The notes beneath the pieces were generated by a model, which saw nothing but the letters and a program-made list of their open reading frames with translations, had not been told where the DNA came from and searched no databases. The position numbers and the translations under genes were made by a program. A stretch of DNA of 64,000 bases, from NCBI RefSeq assembly GCF_000011385.1, contig NC_005125.1:2728001-2792000 (forward strand). The letters run 5' to 3'. This DNA is from Gloeobacter violaceus PCC 7421. Its GTDB lineage: Bacteria > Cyanobacteriota > Cyanobacteriia > Gloeobacterales > Gloeobacteraceae. This document shows, piece after piece, positions 1 to 8,762 of the stretch; within the stretch, counting starts at the first letter, position 1; each line of letters starts with the position of its first letter.

Positions 1-401
1 ATGGGGTTGTAAATCACGTAGTAAGGAATCTCCAACTGCTGGTAGAGCGCCAGTTTGCTGCCATATTCACCCCGATACGTCCGGGAGACGATTTCCAACA
101 CGAGTACCGGCAGAGCACCCTCCTCCCAGACGACATAGCTGGGGCGGCCGTACTCGCCCTTGTGGCGTTGCACTCCCAGACTCAGGAAGCCGTCTGGGAC
201 CACCGGCTCCTCATCAGGAGCATAGTAAAGGCCCAGGTTCGCACCGAAAAACCAGTCCGTGCGAGCGGCCCAGGCCAGCGAGAGAATCGCGGACAGCAAA
301 CTGGCCACTTCCACCTGAAGCTCATTGTCCAAGGGTTTTCCGTCCGAGTCAGGCAACTGCTCAGCGGTGGGTAACGGCTCGGCAGGGTTGGACTGAAACA
401 T
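1..401 (-). CDS. Uma2 family (DUF820) endonuclease-like protein, 3' part cut off by the window edge
   Basis: The reading frame starts with ATG at 399-401 (MFQSNPAEPLPTAEQL...) and runs off the left edge after about 133 residues, ending in ...IPYYVIYNP. It carries the Uma2 signature: a PDG motif, then LVLEIVS followed about ten residues later by a lysine in SKLALY, which fits the D-E-x-K layout of PD-(D/E)XK nuclease folds. The protein is clearly paralogous to the one at 42553-43308: both have an N-terminal LPDSD...P.DNELQ segment and a WFF...Y..P....VPDGFLS.GV block. Uma2 proteins are abundant in cyanobacteria and their role is not established. The C-terminus is outside the window. Confidence 0.85.
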   Translation of the reverse strand, partial: MFQSNPAEPLPTAEQLPDSDGKPLDNELQVEVASLLSAILSLAWAARTDWFFGANLGLYYAPDEEPVVPDGFLSLGVQRHKGEYGRPSYVVWEEGALPVLVLEIVSRTYRGEYGSKLALYQQLEIPYYVIYNP

Positions 402-450
402 AGTGGCCCTCGCTACCTGCCTCCAGTTTAGTTACTAGGTTTATTCGCGG

Positions 451-1314
451 TCACAATTGGCCTTCCTGAGTATCAGCTAATCCGGCTTCTTGAATAGCCC
501 GAGCCAGCATCTCTGAAAGGCCCAGGCTCTGTGACCAGCTGTCAAGATGCAATCGATCCAGTTTTTCAGCCTGAATTTTTAGAACTCCCAACACGTCGCG
601 CCACTGCTGGCTGGATGTCTGCTCTCCCAACCGGTACCAGAGCAGTTTTTGCAAGATGATGTCCTCTGCGGTATAGATCCACAGATATCCAGGTGGGTTC
701 TCGCGAACGGCGACCCGCTGTCGGCGCTCCATGGCTGCTCTTGTAAAGGGTTGCTCACCAAGAACGAAAACATCGAGCTTCTGGAGCGTCTCCAGCTCGA
801 TGGCGTTGAAGGATGGGAAGTCGGCCTGCGCGCCCAAGGCTGCGTAAATTGCACTCTCACTGATGTAATAACTGGATTGGAAGGCTTCGATGAGAGCAGC
901 AGCCTGCTGTCCCTGCAAATCCGCAACCACATCGAGGTCCATGGTCGCGCGCGGCTCTCCCAAAATGGAACTCGCCAGAGAGCCGCCGACCAGATAGGGA
1001 ATTTTTAATCTGTCTAGAATATCGGCTATTTCTAAAGCAAAAGTAATCGGATCTCCAACCATCCAACCGGTTCCAAGAGGTACTACTTTGATCGCCCAGT
1101 TCCCACCTAACCATCGTAGAGCGTAGTGCTGACGTCGCTCCAGCTTCTCTATGTCGGGGTACTGCTGACAGATACCGGCGTAACAGAGCCTTTGCAGTCC
1201 CACGGTGAGCCCTTGAACCCGTTTTGCCTTTTGATGCGCAGGCAAATCCCGCAGGGCGCAGATCAAGAAGCGCTCCATCTCAAGGCTGGTGTCTCTTGCT
1301 TGCAGACGATACAT
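451..1314 (-). CDS. Nucleotidyltransferase-fold protein with N-terminal helper-like domain
   Basis: The frame can start at ATG 1318-1320 or at ATG 1312-1314. An AAGG at about 1322-1325 is well spaced only for the inner one, so that start is chosen (about 287 residues). From about residue 88 the sequence reads DPITFALEIADILDRLKIPYLVGGSLASSILGEPR followed by TMDLDVVADL: the GGS...S and D-x-D signature of small nucleotidyltransferases related to the AbiEii/MNT toxins. The first 80 or so residues (LICALRDLPAHQKAKRVQGL...CQQYPDIEKLERR) resemble a small helical protein that in many cyanobacteria is encoded as a separate gene just upstream of such nucleotidyltransferases. Here both parts lie in one open frame. 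Function is not known; a toxin-antitoxin or housekeeping modifying role is possible. Confidence 0.75.
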   Translation of the reverse strand: MYRLQARDTSLEMERFLICALRDLPAHQKAKRVQGLTVGLQRLCYAGICQQYPDIEKLERRQHYALRWLGGNWAIKVVPLGTGWMVGDPITFALEIADILDRLKIPYLVGGSLASSILGEPRATMDLDVVADLQGQQAAALIEAFQSSYYISESAIYAALGAQADFPSFNAIELETLQKLDVFVLGEQPFTRAAMERRQRVAVRENPPGYLWIYTAEDIILQKLLWYRLGEQTSSQQWRDVLGVLKIQAEKLDRLHLDSWSQSLGLSEMLARAIQEAGLADTQEGQL

Positions 1315-1384
1315 GACCATACCTTAGCAAACGAGAAATGGCCGCAAATTGAATCATTTGCGGCCATCGAGATAAAACCGGAAG

Positions 1385-2644
1385 CTACACCGCCGCCGCG
1401 GTCTGGATCGCCTGCTTGAGGGTCGCCGCTTTGTCGGTGTGCTCCCAGGGCAAGTCGAGGTCGGGGCGACCGAGGTGGCCGTAGGCAGCCACGTCCTGGT
1501 AGAAGCGGCCACCGCGCTGGGCGGGCAGGCGGCACAGGTCGAAGTCGCGGAGGATGGCCGCCGGGCGCAAATCGAAGTGCTCGCGCACCAGAAGCATCAA
1601 AGCCTCGTCCGAGACGCGGCCGGTGCCGAAGGTCTCCACAAAGATGCTCACCGGTCGGGCAACCCCGATGGCATAAGCCACCTGCACTTCGCAGCGGTCG
1701 GCCAGTTCCGCCGCCACGATGTTTTTGGCGACGTAGCGCGCCGCGTAGGCGGCGGAGCGGTCCACCTTGGTGGGATCTTTGCCGGAGAAGGCGCCGCCGC
1801 CGTGGCGGGCATAGCCGCCGTAGGTATCCACGATGATCTTGCGGCCGGTGAGCCCCGAGTCTCCCTGCGGACCGCCGATTACAAACCGGCCGGAGGGATT
1901 GACCAACAAGCGGGTCTGGGCGTCGGGGCGGATGTCAAGATCCGCGAAGACCGGGCCGATCACGTGGGTTTGCAGGTCGGCTTTGATGCGCGCCTGCACC
2001 GCGTCGTTGTCGCTGAGATCGTCGATCACAGCGGCGTGCTGGGTCGAGATCAAGATCGTGTCGATGCGCCCGGGCCGATCGACACCGTCCTTGCGCTCGT
2101 ATTCGACGGTCACCTGGGCTTTGCCGTCCGGTTTCAAGTAGGCAAGGGTACCGTCCTTGCGCACCTGGGCGAGGCGGCGGGTGAGCCGGTGGGCGACGCT
2201 GATGGGCAGCGGCATCAACTCCGGCGTCTCGGTGCAGGCAAAGCCGAACATCAAGCCTTGATCCCCCGCCCCGATACGGTCGAGGGCATCCTCCTCGCTG
2301 GTGCGCACCTCCAGGGCACAGCTGACCCCCTGGGCAATCTCCGGCGACTGCTCGTCAAGGGCTAGAAACACCGCGCACGAATCGGCGCTAAAGCCGTTGT
2401 CGGCCTCCGTGTAGCCGATTTCACGGATTTTGTCGCGTACCAGTTTGGTGAAATTGACGTTGGCCGTGGTGGTGATTTCGCCGGTGACCACCACCATGCC
2501 GGTGTTGACGACCACCTCGGCCGCCACCCGCGAACGGGGATCTTGGGTCAACAGCGCATCGAGGATGGTATCGGAGATCTGATCGCAGATCTTGTCCGGA
2601 TGACCTTCAGTGACCGACTCTGAGGAAAACAAGTAGCGTGACAA
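1385..2644 (-). CDS. metK: S-adenosylmethionine synthase MetK
   Basis: MetK makes S-adenosylmethionine from methionine and ATP in the cytosol. The family signatures are plain: [19 protein letters not shown] near the N-terminus, [12 protein letters not shown] in the middle, and [20 protein letters not shown]-type P-loop residues (here [19 protein letters not shown]). Length from the chosen start is 419 residues, slightly above the usual 385-400. The open frame runs upstream to 2695, but homology begins with [13 protein letters not shown] at 2642-2644 preceded by GGGAGGGG (2649-2656) gives the best start. Transcription starts upstream of a SAM-I riboswitch, so the enzyme is probably repressed by its own product. 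Confidence 0.97.
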   Translation of the reverse strand: MSRYLFSSESVTEGHPDKICDQISDTILDALLTQDPRSRVAAEVVVNTGMVVVTGEITTTANVNFTKLVRDKIREIGYTEADNGFSADSCAVFLALDEQSPEIAQGVSCALEVRTSEEDALDRIGAGDQGLMFGFACTETPELMPLPISVAHRLTRRLAQVRKDGTLAYLKPDGKAQVTVEYERKDGVDRPGRIDTILISTQHAAVIDDLSDNDAVQARIKADLQTHVIGPVFADLDIRPDAQTRLLVNPSGRFVIGGPQGDSGLTGRKIIVDTYGGYARHGGGAFSGKDPTKVDRSAAYAARYVAKNIVAAELADRCEVQVAYAIGVARPVSIFVETFGTGRVSDEALMLLVREHFDLRPAAILRDFDLCRLPAQRGGRFYQDVAAYGHLGRPDLDLPWEHTDKAATLKQAIQTAAAV

Positions 2645-2710
2645 GAAACCCCTCCCGAATGAAATGGGTAGATGCGTCTCTTGGCTTGCAATCATTGCAG
2701 AATCAGGATG

Positions 2711-2830
2711 CCTGACTTATCTTCCGGTTCGTGAGGAACCGCAGGAATTGGCACCTTTTCCCGTTGCTAGTGGGCGGTTGCCGTGGCGTCACCGGGCCTG
2801 TTCCCTACGCCTGCTCTGGATAAGTCAAGA
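2711..2830 (-). ncRNA. SAM-I (S-box) riboswitch in the metK leader
   Basis: Read on the minus strand, the leader shows the S-box consensus in order. The P1 strand TGACTTATC (2819-2827) pairs perfectly with GATAAGTCA (2713-2721). Between them lie CCAGAG-AGGCGTAGGGA, then CAGGCCCGGTGACGCC, then CACGGCAACC, then GGTGCCAATTCCTGC, and AGATAAG at the end. These are the conserved joining regions and kink-turn of SAM-I riboswitches. No terminator hairpin with a U-tract is evident between the aptamer and the metK start at 2644, so control of translation initiation rather than attenuation is plausible; that part is inference. Confidence 0.93.
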
Positions 2831-2839
2831 GACCTGTTT

Positions 2840-2869
2840 AACGTATCACTGCCGCACAATCAGTGTCAA
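2840..2869 (-). promoter_or_regulatory. Probable sigma-70 type promoter of the riboswitch-metK transcript
   Basis: On the minus strand a perfect TTGACA (2864-2869) is followed after 18 bases by TACGTT (2840-2845). Transcription would start near 2832-2834, a few bases before the P1 stem of the SAM riboswitch, which is the arrangement expected for a riboswitch leader. The -10 element is imperfect. Confidence 0.6.
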
Positions 2870-2971
2870 TCCACGGAGCGTCTTCATCTGGAACTGGCTA
2901 TGCCTGTCGCACAATAACCCACGCAATCTTCCCGGCAAATTCACAACCGGCTTCGCAACCAAAATAGTAAT

Positions 2972-2999
2972 CCCCCCGCTCTGCCAGGAGAACGGGGGG
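2972..2999 (-). terminator. Intrinsic-terminator-like hairpin downstream of ftsH
   Basis: On the minus strand CCCCCCGTTCT, a 6-base loop, then AGAGCGGGGGG form an 11-bp stem with one G-U pair. It begins about 25 bases after the ftsH stop and is followed by ATTACTATTTT, a broken T-rich stretch. It separates ftsH from the metK leader. Confidence 0.75.
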
Positions 3000-3023
3000 A
3001 CGGAACGCTTGGGTTGTAACGGC

Positions 3024-4916
3024 TTACGAGCTGAGAACCGGCAGAGCCTGATCCTTCATCGGCACCGGCACCACCTCGCTGACGATGCGGCGCAACTCCT
3101 CGCCGTCGACGGTCTCTTTTTCAAGCAGCACATCGACGATGCGGTCCATCAGGGCGCGGTGCTCGGTGAGCATGCTGACGGCTTGCCGGTGGCACTGTTT
3201 GACAATGGCGCGCACTTGCTCGTCGACCATCGAAGCGACATCCTCGGACATGTCGGAGCGCTGCATCAGGTCGCGGCCCAGGAAAACCTCGCCGCCGCCG
3301 GTGAGCGAGAGCAGACCGAGTTCGGACATGCCGAAGCGGGTGACCATCTGGCGGGCCAGGTTGGAGACCTGCTGCAGGTCGGAGGAGGCGCCGGTGGTGA
3401 CTTCGTCTTCGCCGAAGACCACTTCCTCAGCCGCCCGGCCGCCCAGTGCACCGGTGATGCGCGCCAGAAGCTGGTTGCGGGTGATGAGCATCTGCTCTTC
3501 AGAAGGCGTGAACCAGGTGAGACCACCGGCCCGGCCGCGGGGGATAATCGTCACCTTCTGCACCGGGTCGTGCTCGGCAAGCAGCGTACCCACCAGGGCG
3601 TGGCCGACTTCGTGGTAGGCGATGAGCCGCTTCTTCTTGCTGTCTACCAGGGGCGGCTTCTCAAGGCCCGCGATCACCCGGTCGGTGGCATCGTCGATCT
3701 CGCGCATGGTGATCTCGGTCTGCCGACGGCGGGCGGCCAAAATCGCCGCTTCGTTAAGCAGGTTGGAGAGATCCGCACCGGCAAAACCGGGGGTGCGCCG
3801 GGCGATCACATCGAGGTCGATGTCGGGGGCGAGCTTCTTGTTGCGCGAATGGACTTTGAGGATCTCCAGGCGGCCCGCCATATCGGGGCGGTCGACGGTG
3901 ATCTGCCGGTCGAAGCGGCCCGGGCGCAGGATCGCCGCATCCAGCACATCGGGGCGGTTGGTGGCCGCGATGATGATGATGCCGGTGTTGCCCTCGAAGC
4001 CGTCCATCTCGACGAGCAGCTGGTTGAGGGTCTGCTCGCGCTCGTCGTTGCCGCCGCCGATACCGGCGCCGCGCTGGCGGCCGACCGCGTCGATTTCGTC
4101 GATGAACACGATGCAGGGGGCGTTCTCTTTGGCCTTCTTAAAGAGGTCGCGCACGCGGGAAGCCCCCACGCCCACGAACATCTCGACGAACTCCGAACCC
4201 GAGATCGAGAAGAAGGGCACACCCGCCTCACCGGCGATCGCCTTGGCAAGCAAGGTCTTGCCGGTGCCGGGAGGACCGACGAGCAACACGCCCTTGGGGA
4301 TCTTGGCGCCCACCGCGGTAAAGCGCTCGGGACGCTTCAAAAACTGGACGACTTCCTGCAGTTCTTCTTTGGCTTCGTCGATGCCGGCCACGTCATCGAA
4401 CTTGACGCCGGTTTTCGCTTCCATCTGGAAGCGCGCCTTCGACTTGCCGAAGTTCATCGCTTGGCCGGGGCCGTTGGAGTTGCTCGAGCGGCGCAGCAGC
4501 AAAAACAAGCCGCCCAGCAGCAAAATCGGGAAAAAGAGGTTGCCCAAAATCCCCAAAAACGCGCCGCTGTTGTTGGGCGGCAGGGAGGCAAAATCGACTT
4601 TCTTGTCGCGCATCAGCCCATAGAGCTCGTCGAGGTCGGAGGTGGGCAGGTTGACGCGAAAGCGCTGCGGAGCGGTATCGGGAATGCTCGGGTCGGGGAG
4701 CATGGCGATGGCGATACGGCCGCCTTCGAGAATATCGACCTTCTCCACCTTGCCCTGCCTGATGTAGCTCAAAAACTCGGTGTAGGAGAGGTTGGCGGTG
4801 GCCATGTTCGGGGAATCGCCCCGGGTCGCGCCGTTCGGCAAACTCTGCCAGAGCAAAACCCCGATCAAAATCAGGGGGATGGCACCCAGTAAGAGCGTTT
4901 TCCAGGAAAATTTCAT
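3024..4916 (-). CDS. ftsH: ATP-dependent zinc metalloprotease FtsH
   Basis: Membrane-bound AAA+ protease that degrades damaged or surplus membrane proteins; in cyanobacteria FtsH complexes act in photosystem II repair. From the ATG at 4914-4916 it is 630 residues. Two membrane segments lie at about 7-23 and 121-141, flanking the periplasmic FtsH-extracellular domain. The AAA module has Walker A GPPGTGKT at 214-221, Walker [10 protein letters not shown] around 269-277 and the second-region-of-homology stretch [20 protein letters not shown]. The zinc site HEVGH is at 435-439. A TTG at 4929-4931 would add five residues. The gene stands alone, with a terminator-like hairpin after it. Which cyanobacterial FtsH paralogue this is cannot be decided from sequence reading alone. 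Confidence 0.97.
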   Translation of the reverse strand: MKFSWKTLLLGAIPLILIGVLLWQSLPNGATRGDSPNMATANLSYTEFLSYIRQGKVEKVDILEGGRIAIAMLPDPSIPDTAPQRFRVNLPTSDLDELYGLMRDKKVDFASLPPNNSGAFLGILGNLFFPILLLGGLFLLLRRSSNSNGPGQAMNFGKSKARFQMEAKTGVKFDDVAGIDEAKEELQEVVQFLKRPERFTAVGAKIPKGVLLVGPPGTGKTLLAKAIAGEAGVPFFSISGSEFVEMFVGVGASRVRDLFKKAKENAPCIVFIDEIDAVGRQRGAGIGGGNDEREQTLNQLLVEMDGFEGNTGIIIIAATNRPDVLDAAILRPGRFDRQITVDRPDMAGRLEILKVHSRNKKLAPDIDLDVIARRTPGFAGADLSNLLNEAAILAARRRQTEITMREIDDATDRVIAGLEKPPLVDSKKKRLIAYHEVGHALVGTLLAEHDPVQKVTIIPRGRAGGLTWFTPSEEQMLITRNQLLARITGALGGRAAEEVVFGEDEVTTGASSDLQQVSNLARQMVTRFGMSELGLLSLTGGGEVFLGRDLMQRSDMSEDVASMVDEQVRAIVKQCHRQAVSMLTEHRALMDRIVDVLLEKETVDGEELRRIVSEVVPVPMKDQALPVLSS

Positions 4917-5070
4917 CTGCTGCTTACCCAAGGATTAGCTTCTTAATCTAACTTAACTCCTGGCTCCGGTTTCTACAACAAAGTGGCTTTGCAGGCGAGT
5001 TTGGGGCGGGTTGTATCCGGGTGTAGCTGAACGGATTCGGGCCTTGGGGTAGGCTGGGGATCGGTGGCGC

Positions 5071-5871
5071 ATGGCTGGCGTCGCCAGCTCTGGGGTTTTG
5101 CACATGAATGCAGCACTTTCGACGCCGACGACGGTTTTCTTGTGTGGCCACGGCAGTTCCGACCGGCGCTCCTGTCTTGCCTTTGGCGAGCTGGTCGAGC
5201 GCTTCCGGCGCTACTCCAATTTCCGGATCGTCTCGGGGACGCTCGAATTTTCCGAGCGGCTGCTCGATGAGCAGATTGCCCTGCAGGTTGCGCCGGGCCA
5301 CCGGTTTGTGCTGTTGCCGTTGTTTTTGGCCCCGGGGATGCACGTCGGGGAGGATCTGACCGAAGCGCTCCGCCGTGCCCGCCGCGCCCATCCGCAGGTG
5401 AACTTTTTGCACACCCCCTGCCTGGGCGAGCACGAATCGATGGAGGCAATCTTGAGCGAGCGGGTCCGCCGCTTGGCCGGACGCACCGACGAGCACACCG
5501 CCGTGGTGATCCTCGCCCACGGCAGCCGCCGCGAGGAGGCCAACCGCCTGGTGCAGGACATCGCCGACGGCGTCTGGGAGAACCTGGGCGGCCCTCTGGT
5601 GACCGCCGCCTTCTGGAAAATCCAGCCCGATTTGCGCCACACGCTGCGCGAACTGGTGCACCCTTCGATCCGGCGGGTGTTGATATTGCCCTATTTTTTG
5701 TTCGAAGGCGGCATGACCGACCGCATCACCTGGGAAGTCGACCGACTCGCAAACGAATTTCCCAAATTCGACCTGCAACTGGATACAGTGTTGGGACCGG
5801 ATAATCACCTGCTGCCGCTGATGCAGGATCTGGTGGAAAAGACACTGGAGTCCGCTTTTGCCATCGCCTAG
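5071..5871 (+). CDS. CbiX/SirB-type sirohydrochlorin chelatase-like protein
   Basis: The protein has the two-fold CbiX chelatase layout: an N-terminal half starting FLCGHGSSDRRS and a C-terminal half starting VILAHGSRREEANRL. Each half carries the GHGS/AHGS histidine that binds metal or porphyrin in this family. PYFLFEGGMTDRI near the C-terminus is typical of sirohydrochlorin chelatases. It would insert Fe2+ (or Co2+) into sirohydrochlorin for siroheme (or cobalamin). Its last 14 bases overlap the SUMT gene cobA, which makes the substrate precursor, so the pair forms a small siroheme operon. The start is uncertain: ATG 5071 or ATG 5104; neither has a strong ribosome site. Confidence 0.85.
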   Translation: MAGVASSGVLHMNAALSTPTTVFLCGHGSSDRRSCLAFGELVERFRRYSNFRIVSGTLEFSERLLDEQIALQVAPGHRFVLLPLFLAPGMHVGEDLTEALRRARRAHPQVNFLHTPCLGEHESMEAILSERVRRLAGRTDEHTAVVILAHGSRREEANRLVQDIADGVWENLGGPLVTAAFWKIQPDLRHTLRELVHPSIRRVLILPYFLFEGGMTDRITWEVDRLANEFPKFDLQLDTVLGPDNHLLPLMQDLVEKTLESAFAIA

Positions 5872-6598
5872 AGGAAAAGTCTACCTGGTGGGGGCCGGAC
5901 CGGGCGATCCCGGACTTTTGACTGTGCGCGGCAAGACCCTCATCGAGCACTGCGATGCGATTGTCTACGACGCGCTGGTCAGCCCTGAAATTCTGGCGCT
6001 CATCCCGGCGCGTACCGAGCGCCTCTACGCAGGAAAGCGCTCCGGGCGTCACTCGCTGACGCAAGACGAAATTACCGAGCGGCTCATCGCCCTGGTGGAG
6101 CGGCACGCGAGCGTGGTCCGCCTCAAAGGCGGCGATCCGTTCATCTTTGGCCGGGGGGGCGAGGAAGTCGCCGCCCTGCGCGCCGCCGGTGTCGCAGTAG
6201 AAGTGGTCCCCGGCATTACCGCCGGTATCGCCGCTCCGGCCTACGCGGGCATTCCGCTCACCCACCGCGACATGAGCGCCTCGGTGGCCTTTGTCACCGG
6301 CCACGAGGCCGTCGAGACCTACCGTCCGGAGATCCGTTGGGGAGAGTTGGCCCGGGGGGCTGAGACGCTGGTGATCTATATGGGCGTGCTGCAGATTGAA
6401 TCGATCGTCGAGCGGTTGTTGGCGGCGGGGCGCGCCCCCGAGACGCCCGTGGCGCTGATTCGCTGGGGAACGACTCCTCGTCAGGAGGTACTGACCGGTA
6501 CCCTCGCTACGATCGCCCCCCGGGTGCGCGCGGCCCACTTCGAGCCTCCGGCGGTGATCGTCGTGGGCGAGGTGGCGAGACTGGCTCACACCGGCTGA
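5858..6598 (+). CDS. cobA: Uroporphyrinogen-III C-methyltransferase (SUMT)
   Basis: SAM-dependent methylation of uroporphyrinogen III at C2 and C7 gives precorrin-2, the branch point to siroheme and B12. Signatures are VYLVGAGPGDPGLLT at the N-terminus, YDALVSPEIL, VRLKGGDPFIFGRGGEE, VEVVPGITAGIAAPAYAGIPLTHR and VIYMGV. At 246 residues it is a single-domain SUMT, without the CysG oxidase/chelatase part; the upstream CbiX-like gene may supply the chelatase. The start is TTG 5858-5860 with GGAG at 5847-5850, inside the end of the upstream gene, which suggests translational coupling. Its 3' end overlaps the convergent Uma2 gene by 13 bases. Confidence 0.95.
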   Translation: MPSPRGKVYLVGAGPGDPGLLTVRGKTLIEHCDAIVYDALVSPEILALIPARTERLYAGKRSGRHSLTQDEITERLIALVERHASVVRLKGGDPFIFGRGGEEVAALRAAGVAVEVVPGITAGIAAPAYAGIPLTHRDMSASVAFVTGHEAVETYRPEIRWGELARGAETLVIYMGVLQIESIVERLLAAGRAPETPVALIRWGTTPRQEVLTGTLATIAPRVRAAHFEPPAVIVVGEVARLAHTG

Positions 6599-7161
6599 TT
6601 GAAGATGACCTTTGAATAGATGGTCCGCAGGGGCAACTCCATGGCGATGGAATCGAGATGGAGAACTTCAGCCTCTTCGAACAGTTGCACCTGCCACAGA
6701 TTTATGCCCTGCCTGCGGTAGAGACTTGCCGCCACCACCTGGCTATCGAGCAGTAGGTATTCCTGCAAAGTCTCAATCTTGCCGTAGTCGCGAAACTTCA
6801 CCGAGCGATCGAACTCGGCCGTATTCTTCGAAAGGACTTCGACAATCAGGCACGGGTACTGGAGCATGTAGCCGGTCGGTTCTTCGCGATCGTCGCAGCT
6901 GACGGAAACTTCCGGGTAGTAAAAAGGACCGGCCGGGCTACAGGCCACTTTCTGATCCGAGTTGAAGACACGGCAGAGGCTGTCTATCAGGTGGCCGTGG
7001 ACGGCAGCGGTGACGTTGACGGCGATCAGGTTGTGCGACTTGCTGCCGCCTGCCATCGAGAAGATGCGGCCGTACCGGTACTCGTACTTCTGAGGTTGCT
7101 CGCGCTCCCATCGCAAGAATTGCTCGGGACTCATCGGGCCGGGATCTTTGCTGAGAGCCAC
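6586..7161 (-). CDS. Uma2 family (DUF820) endonuclease-like protein
   Basis: A compact 191-residue Uma2 protein, close to the family's usual length. The order of signatures is MSPEQFLRWE, YEYRYGRIFSMAGGS, YYPEVSVSCD, LIVEVLSKNTAEFDRSVKFRDY and LQEYLLLD. The E and K of the nuclease-like core are present (IVEVLS, RSVKF), but the usual PD motif is PEV, so the first acidic ligand is Glu. The start is GTG 7159-7161 with GAGG about eight bases upstream. It is convergent with cobA. Function unknown; no partner gene is evident. Confidence 0.85.
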   Translation of the reverse strand: MALSKDPGPMSPEQFLRWEREQPQKYEYRYGRIFSMAGGSKSHNLIAVNVTAAVHGHLIDSLCRVFNSDQKVACSPAGPFYYPEVSVSCDDREEPTGYMLQYPCLIVEVLSKNTAEFDRSVKFRDYGKIETLQEYLLLDSQVVAASLYRRQGINLWQVQLFEEAEVLHLDSIAMELPLRTIYSKVIFNQPV

Positions 7162-7201
7162 TCGTCTGCCTCAATCGGCGCACTCCATTTTAGAGGCGGT
7201 A

Positions 7202-8077
7202 CTACACTGGCACCTTCGGGGCTGCGACGGCATCTTGCATCAGCACGACCAACCCATCGAACAGTCGGCGGGTAAGCGCCCCCGGACAGTAGGGCAGTTC
7301 ATAATCATCGATGCGGCGCACCGGAGCGATCAGACGCACCGACGAACTCAAAAAGGCTTCTTCGACAGCGAACAAATCTGTCTTGGTAAGTGCAGTCTCG
7401 ATGCAAGGAATCTGCCAATCACCCAGCAACTTCAGCAAAAAATGCCGGGTGATGCCGTGCAGGATGCCCGCTTCGACAGCAGGGGTATAAACTGTGCCGC
7501 CTTTGGCCAACCAGAGATTGCTGGTGGTGGCCTCGGTCACCTCGCCGCGGCTGTTGAGCAGCAGGGCGTCGTCGGCCCCCAGGCGGCGCGCTTCGATGAG
7601 CGCCAAGATGTTGTTCAGATAATTGCCGGTCTTGGCGGCTGGAGAGAGCGCCCGCGCGTCGTTGCGCAAGCGGGGCAGCACTGCCAGGTGCACCCCCTGC
7701 TCGTTCAAAGCCAGTTGGGAAGAAATGGACCGCACGATGATCACCAGATCGGGGACAAGTTGCGGCCCGGGCAGCAGGCTGATTTCTTCTTCCGCGCCGC
7801 GGCTGACGACGATACGAATGTAAAAGTCGCCGCTGCCGGCGGCGGCCAGGGTGCGCTCGACTTCGGCGGCAATCTGCGCGTCGCTCCAGGGAATGTCGAG
7901 ATAGAGATAGTTCGCGGAGGCACGCAGCCGGTCGAGGTGCTCCTGCAAAGCGAAGGGTCTTCCCCCGATCGTGCGCACGACCTCGTAGACACCGTCGCCG
8001 TAGAGAAAACCGCGGTCGAGGACCGAAACTCTGGCTTCCGGCGCGATGGTGCCGTTGAAGTTCACCAGAAGACCCAT
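7202..8077 (-). CDS. Class IV (fold-type IV) PLP aminotransferase, branched-chain aminotransferase or aminodeoxychorismate lyase type
   Basis: PLP enzyme of the IlvE/PabC/DAT superfamily. Visible motifs are VSVLDRGFLYGDGVYEVVRT at the N-terminus, the catalytic lysine in AAKTGNYLNN, and GEVTEATTSNLWLAKGG with the conserved Glu and phosphate-binding residues, then GITRHFLLKL. Length from ATG 8075-8077 (GGGAG eight bases upstream) is about 291 residues. An earlier ATG at 8102-8104 has no comparable ribosome site. The family splits into branched-chain aminotransferase, D-amino acid aminotransferase and 4-amino-4-deoxychorismate lyase, and I cannot separate these with certainty by eye. Confidence 0.85.
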   Translation of the reverse strand: MGLLVNFNGTIAPEARVSVLDRGFLYGDGVYEVVRTIGGRPFALQEHLDRLRASANYLYLDIPWSDAQIAAEVERTLAAAGSGDFYIRIVVSRGAEEEISLLPGPQLVPDLVIIVRSISSQLALNEQGVHLAVLPRLRNDARALSPAAKTGNYLNNILALIEARRLGADDALLLNSRGEVTEATTSNLWLAKGGTVYTPAVEAGILHGITRHFLLKLLGDWQIPCIETALTKTDLFAVEEAFLSSSVRLIAPVRRIDDYELPYCPGALTRRLFDGLVVLMQDAVAAPKVPV

Positions 8078-8143
8078 AGCTTGCACTCCCACTGCGCTCA
8101 CCATAGTGTACCGGCAAGCGAACCGGGCTGTGGCACCACCAAG

Positions 8144-8566
8144 TCAGGGGTTAAAGGTGGTGCCGCACTGACTGCAGTACCACTTTTGCTGCCAATCGCC
8201 CAACAGCTTCGGCCACTGCTCGCGGTTCCACCGGTAAACAGTGAACAACCGCCAAACAATCAGTCCCAGGGCAAACACCTGCAAGAGCAACTGATTGCTG
8301 ATCAACCACGAGAAAACGATGAAGCCGATCACAAATTTTCCAAGCGGATTTCTGACGGGGATGATCATTCTTTTCTCAGGCGGAGCGACCTTGAGTGCTG
8401 CGAGAGATTGCTGGGTGCCAGACAAACTTCCGCCGCCGCCGAACAGGCCGCCGCGAGACAATCCACCGAACCCGACGTTGCCCACAATGCTCGCTGTGCC
8501 TTCTTCGTAGAGCATTGGATAGCGTTTCACCTGCACACCGGTGCAGCAGGGACAAACCACTGCCAT
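8144..8566 (-). CDS. Small membrane protein with split zinc ribbon
   Basis: From ATG 8564-8566, with AGGAG eight bases upstream, the product is 140 residues. A CPCC motif lies in the first ten residues and CSQC eight residues from the C-terminus (CSQCGTTFNP), so two CxxC knuckles bracket a glycine-rich stretch (GFGGLSRGGLFGGGG) and two hydrophobic segments (FVIGFIVFSWLISN and LLLQVFALGLIVWRLF). This looks like a zinc ribbon whose halves come together on one side of the membrane. The longer frame to 8665 adds 33 residues without similarity to anything I recognise. Function unknown. Confidence 0.7.
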   Translation of the reverse strand: MAVVCPCCTGVQVKRYPMLYEEGTASIVGNVGFGGLSRGGLFGGGGSLSGTQQSLAALKVAPPEKRMIIPVRNPLGKFVIGFIVFSWLISNQLLLQVFALGLIVWRLFTVYRWNREQWPKLLGDWQQKWYCSQCGTTFNP

Positions 8567-8762
8567 AGGGCTCGCTCCTCTCGAAAGGGTATAGCGGATT
8601 AAAGTTAGCATAGGTACATGCCCATTGCTTGCCAGTGGTGTAAATTTTCCATAAGTTCTGCGCAATCGAATGCGCCTGCACCCGTGTCGAGGGCTGCTGG
8701 CGAAGTGCAGAACTTATCATGTGGGTAGAACCGTTCGCCGATCGCAAAGTGGAGAAACCACC

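Noticed and set aside
2664-4892. 742-codon open frame on the plus strand
   Set aside because: Antisense to ftsH and the metK leader; composition is typical of a reverse-strand shadow in high-GC DNA.
7148-8602. 484-codon plus-strand frame opposite the class IV aminotransferase
   Set aside because: Antisense to well-supported genes on the minus strand; no coding signature.
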